From Paucimonas sp. (GTDB lineage: Bacteria; Pseudomonadota; Gammaproteobacteria; Pseudomonadales; Pseudomonadaceae), in assembly GCA_031253995.1 (NCBI GenBank), contig JAIRVG010000088.1, positions 1 through 46,821 on the forward strand: a stretch of DNA of 46,821 nucleotides, written 5' to 3'. A program made the translations under genes and the position numbers. Positions 9,634-17,953 of this stretch are shown piece by piece; the first letter of the stretch is position 1; each line of letters begins with the position of its first letter. The notes beneath the pieces are model-generated. The model ran no database searches and had not been told where the DNA came from. It worked only from the letters and a program-made list of their open reading frames with translations.

Positions 9634-9650
9634 TGAAAATCTGATTTTCA
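9634..9650. promoter_or_regulatory. Candidate operator upstream of the sugar porter
   Basis: Perfect 7-bp inverted repeat tgaaaat-ctg-attttca, about 230 bp before the 9881 start. Confidence 0.35.
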
Positions 9651-9880
9651 CCTTCGCGCTGCGTCGTTTCTGACCGCACTGTCGAGGCTTTTTCATTTTC
9701 GAAGCATGTGATCCGATGATGGAAGGTGGATCCAATTTGAACATTACTGCAATAAACCAGGCGATAAGACCTCAAGAATTTCACAGGCGAAAAACACAAT
9801 TCCCGTGAGCCGATTTTTCTTTGCCTGTAGCGGCGATAGTCTCGCACTACCAGATTTACAAATAACTCTAAGAAAGGTAG

Positions 9881-11344
9881 ATGCTCATGCACTCCGGCGA
9901 CCAAGCCTTGCCTGGCTCCAAATCCACGATCCTCTGGCGTGTCGCGGCCATCGCGACCATGGGATCGCTTGCCTTTGGCTACGACACCGGAGTGATCTCC
10001 GGCGCGCTGCCGTTCATGACCCTCGAACCCAGCCAGGGTGGGCTGGGGCTGACCCCCTTCACCGAAGGCGCGGTCGCGTCCTCGCTGATTTTCGGTGGCG
10101 CGGTGGGGGCCTTCGCCTCCGGTCACCTGGCCGACCGCTACGGTCGCCTGTTCGTGCTGAAGGTCCTGGCCTTGCTGTTTGCCTTCGGTGCCATCGGCAG
10201 TGCCCTCGCGCCAAACTTCCTGGCCATGATCCTGATCCGCTTTGCCTTGGGCATCGCCGTAGGCGGCGCATCGTCCATCGTGCCGGTGTTCATTGCCGAG
10301 CTGGCCGGCCCCAGGCATCGGGGGCGGCTGGTGTGCCAGAGCGAGCTGATGATCGTTTCCGGACAGTGCCTGGCCTATGTGTCGAGTGCGTTGCTGGCAC
10401 ACCTGTTCGAGAACCCGGCTATCTGGCGCTACATGCTGGCCATCGCCCTGATTCCGGCGGCGCTGTTGTACATGGGCGTGAATTTCGTGCCGACCTCGCC
10501 GCGGTGGCTGGTGGCCAAGGGGCGCGTGGACGAAGCACGAAAGGTGCTGCTGGGGCTGCGTGACTCGGCCAGGGAGACCGACGACGAAATCAAGGAAATC
10601 GTCGAGCAGTGCAGCTACGAGAAGACCCATACCAGCCTGATGAGCAAGCTCAACGAACCCTGGCTGGTCAAGCTGCTGCTGGTGGGCATCGGCCTCGGCT
10701 TCATGATCCAGGCTACCGGCGTCAACGCCTTCATGTACTACACCCCGATCATCCTCAAATCCACCGGCATGGGCACCAACGCCGCGTTGATCGCCACCAT
10801 CGGCAATGGCGTGATCTCGGTGATCGCCTGCCTGATCGGCATGTGGGCCATCAATCGCATGGGGCGCCGGCCGATGTTGTTGCTGGGCCTGTCCGTGGTG
10901 GTGCTGACGCAGGTTTTCCTCGGCGGGGTGCTCAACTTCATGCCCGGCTCCCTGGTGCAGAGTTACCTGGCCCTGTCGGGTATCCTGGTGTTCCTGTTCT
11001 TCATGCAGATGTGCATCGGTCCGGTGTACTGGGTCTTGATGTCGGAGATCTTCCCGACCCATTCCCGTGGCGTGATGAACGGCATCGCGGTGGGCCTGTT
11101 CTGGGTGTTCAACGCCATCGTGGCGTTCGCCTTCCCGATCGCTCTCAGCTACTTCGGCGGCATGACCTTCTTCCTGTTCGCCGTGGTGAACGTCTTCTCG
11201 ATCATCTTCTGCCTGCGCTGCGTGCCTGAAACCAAAGGGCTGTCGCTGGAAGAGATCGAGCGCTTGATGGAGCGCCGCTTCGGTCGCAAGGAACAGCAGC
11301 CCGGCGGGGTGGCCGGCAAGGCCTCGACCGGAACGACCTGGTAA
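9881..11344 (+). CDS. MFS sugar porter (SP family), inositol/hexose transporter-like
   Basis: Inner-membrane sugar:H+ symporter, 487 residues with 12 helices. It carries the sugar-porter signatures FGYDTGVISGALPFM, the RxGRR-type loops (DRYGRL, NRMGRRP), the PESPRWL-like PTSPRWLVAKGR, GVNAFMYYTPIILKSTG and the C-terminal PETKGLSLEEIE. By memory it resembles Bacillus IolT-type myo-inositol transporters (FTEGAVASSLIFG, LGIAVGGASSIVP, ELMIVSGQ). The start at 9881 has aagaaagg upstream. The OprB porin follows 240 bp downstream on the same strand, so the two may supply outer- and inner-membrane passage for one cyclitol or sugar. Confidence 0.87.
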   Translation: MLMHSGDQALPGSKSTILWRVAAIATMGSLAFGYDTGVISGALPFMTLEPSQGGLGLTPFTEGAVASSLIFGGAVGAFASGHLADRYGRLFVLKVLALLFAFGAIGSALAPNFLAMILIRFALGIAVGGASSIVPVFIAELAGPRHRGRLVCQSELMIVSGQCLAYVSSALLAHLFENPAIWRYMLAIALIPAALLYMGVNFVPTSPRWLVAKGRVDEARKVLLGLRDSARETDDEIKEIVEQCSYEKTHTSLMSKLNEPWLVKLLLVGIGLGFMIQATGVNAFMYYTPIILKSTGMGTNAALIATIGNGVISVIACLIGMWAINRMGRRPMLLLGLSVVVLTQVFLGGVLNFMPGSLVQSYLALSGILVFLFFMQMCIGPVYWVLMSEIFPTHSRGVMNGIAVGLFWVFNAIVAFAFPIALSYFGGMTFFLFAVVNVFSIIFCLRCVPETKGLSLEEIERLMERRFGRKEQQPGGVAGKASTGTTW

Positions 11345-11584
11345 GCCGTAACACTTCTGTTGCCTGCGGCGACGTAGTCCGAACCGGCTTGCGTCGTCGC
11401 TTCACCCGCCCGCCGGGTTCGAACAGAACACGCTGATCGTTTTGTTCACACGTTCCGCCAATTCATTCCTCGCTTCATGGCCAAGTCCATGAGGGCGGGT
11501 CAGTGCGCGTGTCGTTCAGGCAGTGGAGCCTCTGCGTAAAAGGCTCGTATCCGTTAACTCACAATAAGAAGAGCAGGAGAGTTT

Positions 11585-12943
11585 ATGCACATCGGTTATG
11601 TTCGTCCGGTCAATGCCCGGCTGTTGCTGGGCATGAGCGTGCTGGGAGTGATTGGCTTGTTGTCCGATAAAGTCATCGCCGCCGAGCCATTCAATGCCGC
11701 CAACTACATGACGGGCGACTGGGGCGGTCTGCGTTCGGAGCTGCATGAAAAAGGCGCCGACCTGACCATCGAATACGTCGGCGAGGCGGCTGCCAACCTC
11801 CATGGTGGCTACAACAAGGACAAGACCGCGCGCTATACCGACCAGGTGGCCCTGGGCGCGACGCTGGACCTGGAAAAGATGGCAGGCTGGCAGGACGCCA
11901 GGTTCCAGTTGATGATCACCGAGCGCAGCGGTCGCAACCTCGCCGGCGACCGTGTCGGAGACCCGCGCGCCGGCATGCTGAGCTCGACCCAGGAGGTCTA
12001 TGGCCGTGGACAGACCTGGCGCCTGACCCAGATGTGGTTGAGCAAGGGCTTCCTCGATGGCGACCTGGATGTGAAGGTCGGCCGCTTCGGCGAGGGCGAG
12101 GACTTCAACACCTTCCCGTGCGATTTCCAGAACAACGCCTTTTGCGGTGCCCAGGCGGCCAACTGGGCCGGCTCGGTCTGGTACAACTGGCCGGTCAGCC
12201 AGTGGGCCGGCCGGATCAAGTACAAGCTGACCCCCGAGGTCTATGCCCAGGTCGGTGCGTTCGAGGTCAACCCGTCGTACCTGGAAACCGGCAACGGCTT
12301 CAAGCTCAGCGGCAGCGGTGCCAAGGGCGCCCTGTTCCCGGTCGAACTGGTCTGGACCCCGAAGTTCAACGGTCTGCCGGGTGAGTATCGCGCGGGTTAC
12401 TACTACAGCAACGCGAAGGCCGATGACGTCTACGACGGCGCCGATGGCCAGCCGCAGCCGGTTTCGGGCGGCGCGTTCCAGAGCCATGGCAGCAAGCACG
12501 GTTCCTGGTTGGTCATCCAGCAGCAACTGACCTCTCGCGGCGGCAGCGCCGAGCGTGGCTTGAGCGTGTTCTTCAACGCCACCTTGCATGACAAGGAAAC
12601 CAACCTGGTCGATCACTTCATCCAGGCCGGGATTTCCTACAAGGGACCCTTCGACGCACGTCCCAAGGACGACTTCGGATTCGGTGTGGCCCGCATCCAC
12701 GTGAACCCGGATGTAGCGCGCCAGGGACGCCTGACCAACGAACTGGCCGGCATCCAGGACTACGACAACCCGGCCTACAGGCCCATCCGTGATACCGAGT
12801 ACGATGCCGAGATCTACTACGGCTTTGCGGTCACGCCCTGGCTGACCCTGCGTCCGAACCTGCAGTACATCCGTCATCCCGGTGGAGTGGACGAGGTGGA
12901 CAGCGCGGTGGTGGCAGGCCTGAAGATGGCCGTGAAATTCTAA
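11585..12943 (+). CDS. Carbohydrate-selective porin, OprB family
   Basis: Outer-membrane beta-barrel for diffusion of sugars or polyols. The 452-residue precursor has a signal peptide (about 1-32, hydrophobic core LLLGMSVLGVIGLLS, cleavage near VIAA-EPF), the OprB opening motif MTGDWGGLRSELHEKGADLTIEY, and a C-terminal barrel strand ending in Phe (GLKMAVKF), as needed for BAM insertion. Shine-Dalgarno ggagag precedes ATG 11585. It is downstream of the sugar porter and probably part of the same uptake function. Substrate range is not deducible. Confidence 0.93.
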   Translation: MHIGYVRPVNARLLLGMSVLGVIGLLSDKVIAAEPFNAANYMTGDWGGLRSELHEKGADLTIEYVGEAAANLHGGYNKDKTARYTDQVALGATLDLEKMAGWQDARFQLMITERSGRNLAGDRVGDPRAGMLSSTQEVYGRGQTWRLTQMWLSKGFLDGDLDVKVGRFGEGEDFNTFPCDFQNNAFCGAQAANWAGSVWYNWPVSQWAGRIKYKLTPEVYAQVGAFEVNPSYLETGNGFKLSGSGAKGALFPVELVWTPKFNGLPGEYRAGYYYSNAKADDVYDGADGQPQPVSGGAFQSHGSKHGSWLVIQQQLTSRGGSAERGLSVFFNATLHDKETNLVDHFIQAGISYKGPFDARPKDDFGFGVARIHVNPDVARQGRLTNELAGIQDYDNPAYRPIRDTEYDAEIYYGFAVTPWLTLRPNLQYIRHPGGVDEVDSAVVAGLKMAVKF

Positions 12944-12967
12944 GGCGGCAGTCTTCGGCGTGACTCA

Positions 12968-13000
12968 GGCCCGGCACCCAGTGCCGGGCCTTCTCGTTTT
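12968..13000 (+). terminator. Terminator after oprB-type gene
   Basis: Perfect 10-bp stem ggcccggcac / gtgccgggcc (12968-12977, 12981-12990) then ttctcgtttt. Confidence 0.8.
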
Positions 13001-13007
13001 CCAGGCG

Positions 13008-13037
13008 AAAAAAAGCCCGCGCATCACTGCACGGGCC
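13008..13037 (-). terminator. Terminator of the minus-strand hydroxyquinol operon
   Basis: On the minus strand, gcccgtgc / gcgcgggc forms a stem followed by seven T (plus-strand A-run 13008-13014). It lies just beyond the Dabb gene stop. Confidence 0.75.
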
Positions 13038-13055
13038 GTTCCTCCTGGCATGGGC

Positions 13056-13361
13056 TCAGCCCAGGTAGTCCACCTGGTAGCGGTGGGTGCGCATGTTGCC
13101 CAGCGCCGCCTTGACCCGCAGGTGCGCGGGGTGCGTCGCATAGTCTTCCAGTGCCTGTACCGACTCGAACTCCGAGTAGAGGACAACGTGGCAGGCGTAG
13201 TCGATCCTGCTGATGTCGACGCCGATCTCCAGCAGTTTCAGGCCAGGGATTTCGTGGCGGATAGCCTCGAACTCGCGCTTGACCGTGTCGATGTTGTCAT
13301 TGCGTTCCTGCTCGCTTTCGCCGCGCAGATTCCACATGACGATGTGTTTTACCGGTTGCAT
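13056..13361 (-). CDS. Dabb (stress-responsive A/B barrel) domain protein
   Basis: 101-residue ferredoxin-like alpha/beta barrel of the Dabb family: the opening MQPVKHIVMWNLRG with the conserved His, then VVLYSEFESVQALEDYATHPAHLRV and a C-terminal RHQVDYLG-like HRYQVDYLG. The start at 13361 has ggag at good spacing on its strand, while longer versions of this frame are antisense to nothing recognisable. It lies 65 bp downstream of the hydroxyquinol dioxygenase in the same orientation. Dabb proteins recur in aromatic and polyketide pathways, sometimes as cyclases or small enzymes; its role here is unknown. Confidence 0.85.
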   Translation of the reverse strand: MQPVKHIVMWNLRGESEQERNDNIDTVKREFEAIRHEIPGLKLLEIGVDISRIDYACHVVLYSEFESVQALEDYATHPAHLRVKAALGNMRTHRYQVDYLG

Positions 13362-13426
13362 GGGGTGCTCCAGGAGGAAGAGGGGCGAGCCGGCTGCAGT
13401 GGCCTGGCTCGCCCCGAGGCTCGTTG

Positions 13427-14299
13427 TCAGCGAGCGATGGGGTTGAGGACGAAGTCGAAATCGAGTGAGAACCAGGGCGTGTCGATGGCCTGGCCGTACG
13501 GGTCGGTACCGGCGTCGTGGGCCACCCAGTCGGCGATCAGCGAGGAGCGCACGCCGAACACGGCGTCGGAATCCAGGTACTCGCCATGCTCGCGGAAGAC
13601 GTGGGTCACCAGGCGTTCGTGGTTCGGCGAGATGATCATGAAATGCAGGTGCGCCGGGCGCCATGGATGGCGCTCCAGGGCTTCGAGCATCTTGCCCACC
13701 GGGCCGTCATGGGGAATCGGATAGCAATCCGGGATGATGGTCTTGAAGTGGTAGCGGCCTTCGCTGTCGGCCTGCAGGATGGCGCGACCCTCGAAGCTGT
13801 TCGCTGCGCGTCCGGCTTTCTGCACGTCGTAGAAGCCTGCATCGTCGGCCTGCCAGACCTCCAGGGTGGCGTTGGGTACCGGGTTGCCGTCGATATCGCG
13901 CACGGTGCCGCGGACGAACCAGGGTACCCCCGGGAGGCCGGCGCTGATGTCGGCGCCGAGGTCGAAGCGCGGCGCATCGAGCACGTGGAAAGGCCCGAAC
14001 ACCGTGGCCTCGGTGCAGCCCTCGGGCTTCTTGTGGTTCTGCGCAGTCACCAGGGTGGACAGGCCCAAAGTGTCGGACAGCAGGATGAACTCCTGGCGCG
14101 TCGGGGTGCAGATCTGCCCGACCGCTGTCAGGAACTCGATGCCTTTTTCCCATTCCGCCTCGGTCAGCTTCGTTTCGCGCGCGAAGGCGTGCAGGTGCTG
14201 CACCAGGCTGGTCATGATTTCCCGCAGGCGCGGGTCGGGCGCGCTGGCATTGCGGGTCAGGACCGCTTGGGTAATGGTGTGTTCGTCCAGATTTCTCAT
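13427..14299 (-). CDS. Hydroxyquinol 1,2-dioxygenase (intradiol)
   Basis: Non-heme Fe(III) enzyme opening the ring of hydroxyquinol (1,2,4-trihydroxybenzene) to maleylacetate. The 290-residue protein has the N-terminal helical dimerisation domain (about 20-95) and the intradiol core with all four iron ligands visible: Tyr157 (GFYDVQ), Tyr193 (DCYPIPHDGP), His217 and His219 (RPAHLHF). GCTEATVFGPFHV and the EFILLSDTLG region are as in hydroxyquinol rather than catechol enzymes. The maleylacetate reductase gene nearby fits this specificity. It is divergent from a LysR gene 157 bp away whose intergenic region has half-site repeats. Other polyhydroxybenzenes as substrate cannot be excluded. Confidence 0.9.
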   Translation of the reverse strand: MRNLDEHTITQAVLTRNASAPDPRLREIMTSLVQHLHAFARETKLTEAEWEKGIEFLTAVGQICTPTRQEFILLSDTLGLSTLVTAQNHKKPEGCTEATVFGPFHVLDAPRFDLGADISAGLPGVPWFVRGTVRDIDGNPVPNATLEVWQADDAGFYDVQKAGRAANSFEGRAILQADSEGRYHFKTIIPDCYPIPHDGPVGKMLEALERHPWRPAHLHFMIISPNHERLVTHVFREHGEYLDSDAVFGVRSSLIADWVAHDAGTDPYGQAIDTPWFSLDFDFVLNPIAR

Positions 14300-14363
14300 A
14301 GGAGGCCTTTGCTGACTTTTTCTTGTAGTGGGCCAGGAACAATCGCTACCCCGGCCGTTTTCG

Positions 14364-14441
14364 ATTCCACCCGACTACGCTAAAGTGCTCTCCAGTGGAA
14401 TAAAACAACGCCAATGAAATTCTTTGTTTCACCAGTGAAAT
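14364..14441. promoter_or_regulatory. LysR-type half-site array between dioxygenase and LysR 1
   Basis: Inverted half-sites attccac (14364-14370) and gtggaat (14395-14401), then tttcac-ca-gtgaaat (14427-14441), with a further tgaaat at 14414. They lie between the divergent starts at 14299 and 14457, as expected for recognition and activation sites of the LysR regulator. Confidence 0.5.
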
Positions 14442-14456
14442 AATAAGAGGTGCCCT

Positions 14457-15371
14457 GTGGACCGTTTCACCGAGATAGAGCTGTTCGTGCAGACCGCCGA
14501 ACTGGGCACCCTGAGCCGGGCTGCGGAAAAACTGGATATCTCCAACGCCGCCGCCAGTCGTCACCTGGCAGCGTTGGAAAGCCGCTTGAAGGTGCGCCTG
14601 GTCGAGCGCAACACCCGGCGCCTGGCCCTGACCAATGCCGGCCACGATTTCTACGGGCGCTGCAAGGCACTGCTGGCCGAGTGGGCAGAGGCCGAGGCCT
14701 CGGTCAACGCTGCGCTGGTCGAACCCACCGGGACCTTGACCATCACCGCCACCATCTCCTTCTCCATGCTTCACCTGGCGCCGCTGGTGCCGGCGTTCCA
14801 GCGCCTGTACCCGGGGATCAAGGTGAAGATCATCGGTGCCAACCGTTATTACGACATCATGGATACCGAGATCGACCTGGCAATCCGCACCCGCGAGTTC
14901 GAGGCCGATTCGAGCATCACCATCCGCCGCCTGGCCGAGACCCGTCGGGTGCTGGCCGCATCGCCGGCCTACCTGGCCCTGCGCGGCCAGCCGAAGACGG
15001 TGAGCGACCTGCAGCACCACGACATGCTGATCTACAGCCATGCCAACCACCCCAATTCGATGGAGTTCTGCAAAGGCGACGAGCGCGAGTCGGTGAAGAT
15101 CCAGCCGGCGATGGAGTCGAACGATGGCCAGATCGTGCGCGCGGCGGCGCTGGCGGGGGCGGGGATTCTGGTGCAGCCCAAGTACATCATCTATGACGAC
15201 CTGGTGGCGGGCCGGCTGCTGCCGGTGCTGGATGACTGGGATCTGCCGCGGCTGACGATCAACCTGGCGTTCCAGGATCGTCGCTACATGCCGGCCAAGA
15301 CCCGGCTGTTCATCGACTTCCTGCTGGAGCATTTCAAGCGCGAGGGCTACGAGCGCTACTGGACGCGTTGA
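14457..15371 (+). CDS. LysR-family regulator 1 (divergent from hydroxyquinol dioxygenase)
   Basis: 304-residue LysR-type activator: winged HTH at about 1-60 (IELFVQTAELGTLSRAAEKL, AASRHLAALES), then a periplasmic-binding-like effector domain (about 90-300). GTG start at 14457 with aagagg upstream. It probably controls the dioxygenase/Dabb operon and itself from the shared intergenic region. It is a clear paralogue of the LysR at 17039-17953 over its whole length: both share TIRRLAETRRVLAASP, VLDDWDLPRLT and a C-terminal YERxWTR. It converges on the maleylacetate reductase gene. Confidence 0.92.
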   Translation: MDRFTEIELFVQTAELGTLSRAAEKLDISNAAASRHLAALESRLKVRLVERNTRRLALTNAGHDFYGRCKALLAEWAEAEASVNAALVEPTGTLTITATISFSMLHLAPLVPAFQRLYPGIKVKIIGANRYYDIMDTEIDLAIRTREFEADSSITIRRLAETRRVLAASPAYLALRGQPKTVSDLQHHDMLIYSHANHPNSMEFCKGDERESVKIQPAMESNDGQIVRAAALAGAGILVQPKYIIYDDLVAGRLLPVLDDWDLPRLTINLAFQDRRYMPAKTRLFIDFLLEHFKREGYERYWTR

Positions 15372-15409
15372 AAAAGCCCCACCCGGCCCCCCGCACGGAG
15401 ATCGGGTGG
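15371..15409 (-). terminator. Terminator after maleylacetate reductase
   Basis: ccacccg (15379-15385) pairs with cgggtgg (15403-15409). On the minus strand it is followed by ggctttttc. It sits between convergent genes. Confidence 0.6.
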
Positions 15410-15429
15410 AGTAAAGGCAATGGTCCGGT

Positions 15430-16500
15430 TTACGCCGGGCGTTTCCCTTCGTAAGCATTCTGGAGCAATTCACGGATCGCCACGCCCTCGATCGGACGGG
15501 GGTTCCAGTACGGATTGGCCAGGGCGATTTCAGTGGCCCGGTCCATGTCGGCCTCGTTCACACCCAGCGATTTCAGGGCCAGCGGTGCGCCCAGGGTCTT
15601 GGCCAGATCGTACAGCGCCTGACCGGCGGAGTTGCTGCCCGCACCGAGCGCACGAACGATGCGCCTGGCCGCGTCCGGCGCTGCTTCGGCGTTGTAGGCG
15701 ATGGCGTGGGGCAGGACGATGGTGTGGGTCGGTGCATGGGGCAGGTTGAAGCTGCCACCCAGGGTGTGGCAGAGCTTGTGGTGCAAGGCCATGCCGACAT
15801 TGCCCAGCACGGTGCTGCACAGCCATGCGCCATACAGGCAGTCGGCGCGGGCATCCAGGTCCTGCGGGTTGTCGACGATCAACTTCAAGCCCTCGGCCAT
15901 GGCGCGGATGCCTTCCTCCGCGATCAGCGACATCACCGGGTTGCCGTCCTGGGCATAGAGGCCTTCGGCGGCGTGGGCGATGGCGTTCATGCCACTGGTG
16001 ACGGACAGATCCACGGGCAGGGTGGCCGACAGCTCCGGGTCGTAGATCACGGTTTTCGGCAGGACCCGCACATCCTTGCCGGTGCGCTTGATGCCGTTTT
16101 CGGTAAGACCGTAGACCGAGGTCATTTCCGAACCGGCGTAGGTGGTCGGGATCGCCAGGATCGGCAGGCCGGATTCCAGGGCGATGGCCTTGCCCAGGCC
16201 GGTGGTCGAGCCGCCGCCAATGGCCACGGCGCAGTCGGCGCCCAGTTGCCGTGCCACTTCACGGGCTTCGCGAGCGGTTTCGATCGGTACGTGCATCACT
16301 GCCTTGTCGAAGATGCCCGCAGCACGCGAACCAAGGATGTCGGCGATACGTTCGGCCTGGCCGCGTTGTTCGGGGGTGGACAGCACCAGGGCCCGACGCG
16401 AGCCGAGGTGGTCGATCTCCGCTTCCAGTTGTTGCAGGGAGCCCTTGCCAAAGATGACGCGGGACGGCAGGCCGGTGTAGGTGAAATTCGCGATAGCCAC
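15430..16500 (-). CDS. Maleylacetate reductase
   Basis: NAD(P)H-dependent enzyme reducing maleylacetate to 3-oxoadipate, the step after hydroxyquinol cleavage. An iron-alcohol-dehydrogenase-fold protein of 356 residues with the dinucleotide loop AIGGGSTTGLGKA (GGGS 95-98), PTTYAGSEMT near 119-127 and the active-site histidines HHKLCHTLGG (His240, His241, His245). The GTG start at 16500 is chosen because aggaa lies upstream and the resulting N-terminus (MAIANFTYTGLPSRVIFGKG) matches the family length; the frame extends 32 codons upstream without family features. It follows the NTF2-like gene by 56 bp and LysR 2 further up, all on one strand, so it may be co-transcribed with them. Confidence 0.92.
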   Translation of the reverse strand: MAIANFTYTGLPSRVIFGKGSLQQLEAEIDHLGSRRALVLSTPEQRGQAERIADILGSRAAGIFDKAVMHVPIETAREAREVARQLGADCAVAIGGGSTTGLGKAIALESGLPILAIPTTYAGSEMTSVYGLTENGIKRTGKDVRVLPKTVIYDPELSATLPVDLSVTSGMNAIAHAAEGLYAQDGNPVMSLIAEEGIRAMAEGLKLIVDNPQDLDARADCLYGAWLCSTVLGNVGMALHHKLCHTLGGSFNLPHAPTHTIVLPHAIAYNAEAAPDAARRIVRALGAGSNSAGQALYDLAKTLGAPLALKSLGVNEADMDRATEIALANPYWNPRPIEGVAIRELLQNAYEGKRPA

Positions 16501-16556
16501 GGAATCGGTTCCTGTTCTTGTTGATGAGCTGCTCGCTGCGGGGGCGGGCAGCAGCG

Positions 16557-16937
16557 TTACTTGATCGGGGTCGGTTGATAGGCGAGGAACTTCCATTCGC
16601 CGCCGAACATGGACCAGATGGAAAGGGTGCGGTTGTTCAGCGATTTGTGCACGCCGCCGGCGACGATGTTGCCCGACATCCGTCCATGCAGAAGGGCGAC
16701 GTCACCCAGCACCTGGATCTTGTCCAGGGGGAAGTCGAGGTGGACGTATTCATAGAAGCCGTCGCGGCACTTGGCGACGTAGCTGGACAGCGTATCCACC
16801 ACGCCGGTGGAATGGGTGTAGGTCAGGCTGGGGTGCGACAGGGCGATGAACGCGTCGATGTCGCCATCGAGCATGGCGCGGTAGCGACCCTGTTCCAGGT
16901 CCTGCAGGTGGGCATGGAGGGCTTCGGTGCTTTGCAT
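16557..16937 (-). CDS. NTF2-like / SnoaL-like (DUF4440-type) protein
   Basis: 126-residue single-domain cone fold: an N-terminal helix LEQGRYRAMLDGDIDAFIAL, then LSHPSLTYTHSTGVVDT, and beta strands ending SIWSMFGGEWKFLAYQPTPI. This superfamily includes scytalone dehydratase, ketosteroid isomerase and polyketide cyclases as well as proteins of unknown role. It lies between LysR 2 and maleylacetate reductase on the same strand. A dehydratase or isomerase role in the pathway is possible but is inference only. Confidence 0.8.
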   Translation of the reverse strand: MQSTEALHAHLQDLEQGRYRAMLDGDIDAFIALSHPSLTYTHSTGVVDTLSSYVAKCRDGFYEYVHLDFPLDKIQVLGDVALLHGRMSGNIVAGGVHKSLNNRTLSIWSMFGGEWKFLAYQPTPIK

Positions 16938-17038
16938 GGCTGACCCGGTTGATCGTTGTTGACCGGGTCAGCCTATATTTCCTGCAAACGGTAAAGAATG
17001 CCGATTCTGGAAATCTTTATTTCCCTGTTGAAAAAGTT

Positions 17039-17953
17039 TCAACGCGTCCACAACCGCTCGTAGTCGTTCTCGCGGAAGCGCTCCGCCAGTGCCTCGATGA
17101 ACAGGCGGACCTTGGCCGGCATGTGGCGGCGGGTCTGGAACGCGATGTTCATGGTCAGGCGCGGCAGGTCCCAGTCGTCCAGCACCGGTACCAGGTCGCC
17201 ACGCTGCAGATGGTCGTGGACGATGTACTTGGGCTGGATCAGGATGCCCATGTCGTCGAGTGCGCACTTGACCACCATCTGCCCGTCGTTGGTGGAAATG
17301 AACGAGCGCACGTTAACCGTCGCCGCCTCGCCACGACGCTTGAACGGCAGTTCGGTGGGATTGATGGCGTAGTCGTAGACCAGCATCTTGTGACGGATCA
17401 GGTCCATCGGGTGCTTGGGCGTGCCGTGGCGTTCCAGGTACCTCGGCGAGGCTGCCAGTACCCGGCGGGTTTCAGCCAGGCGGCGGATGGTCAGGTTGTT
17501 GTCAGCCTCGAACTGCCGCGTGCGGATTGCCACATCCACGTTGTTTTCCATGACGTCCAGGTAGCGGTTGGCCGCGATCACATCGATGCTGATTTCCGGG
17601 TAGCGGCGGGTGAACTCCGGCAGCAGCGGCTCGATATGCAACAGGCAGAACGACAGCGACGCGGTGACCCGCAGCACGCCGCTGGGTTTCACCACCGCGT
17701 CGCGGGCGACGCTCTCGGCCTCCCTCAGGTCGGCCATCACCGAGCGAGTGCGGCGATGGAATTCCTCGCCGACCTCGGTCAGTGACAGCTGGCGGGTAGT
17801 GCGCTGCACGAGGCGTACACCGAGGCGGGTTTCCAGGGCGATCAGGTGGCGACTGGCGGCGGATACCGACAGGCCCAGGCGCTCGGCCGCCTTGCTGATG
17901 CTGCCGGCGTCCACGACCTGGAGAAATAATTCGACTTCTTTGAAGGGATCCAA
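17039..17953 (-). CDS. LysR-family regulator 2 (paralogue of LysR 1)
   Basis: 304-residue LysR protein: HTH FKEVELFLQVVDAGSISKAAERL and ASRHLIALETRLGVRLVQRTTRQ, then the effector-binding domain. The TTG start at 17953 is preceded by gggag on its strand and aligns with the start of its paralogue (MDPFKEVELF versus MDRFTEIELF); the Shine-Dalgarno overlaps a ttctccc half-site, which suggests autoregulation. It is divergent from the IolE-like/dehydrogenase/ABC operon and lies upstream of the NTF2-like and maleylacetate reductase genes, so it is placed to link the two halves of the cluster. Confidence 0.92.
   Translation of the reverse strand: MDPFKEVELFLQVVDAGSISKAAERLGLSVSAASRHLIALETRLGVRLVQRTTRQLSLTEVGEEFHRRTRSVMADLREAESVARDAVVKPSGVLRVTASLSFCLLHIEPLLPEFTRRYPEISIDVIAANRYLDVMENNVDVAIRTRQFEADNNLTIRRLAETRRVLAASPRYLERHGTPKHPMDLIRHKMLVYDYAINPTELPFKRRGEAATVNVRSFISTNDGQMVVKCALDDMGILIQPKYIVHDHLQRGDLVPVLDDWDLPRLTMNIAFQTRRHMPAKVRLFIEALAERFRENDYERLWTR

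Larger units (their letters stand above)
9493..9880. other. Divergent intergenic region between two MFS genes (388 bp)
   Basis: No convincing ORF. It holds two palindromes: gaaac-N6-gtttc (9514-9529), adjacent to the efflux gene start, and tgaaaat-ctg-attttca (9634-9650) nearer the middle. Both look like operators. AT-rich stretches at 9690-9800 could carry the sugar porter promoter. Confidence 0.55.
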
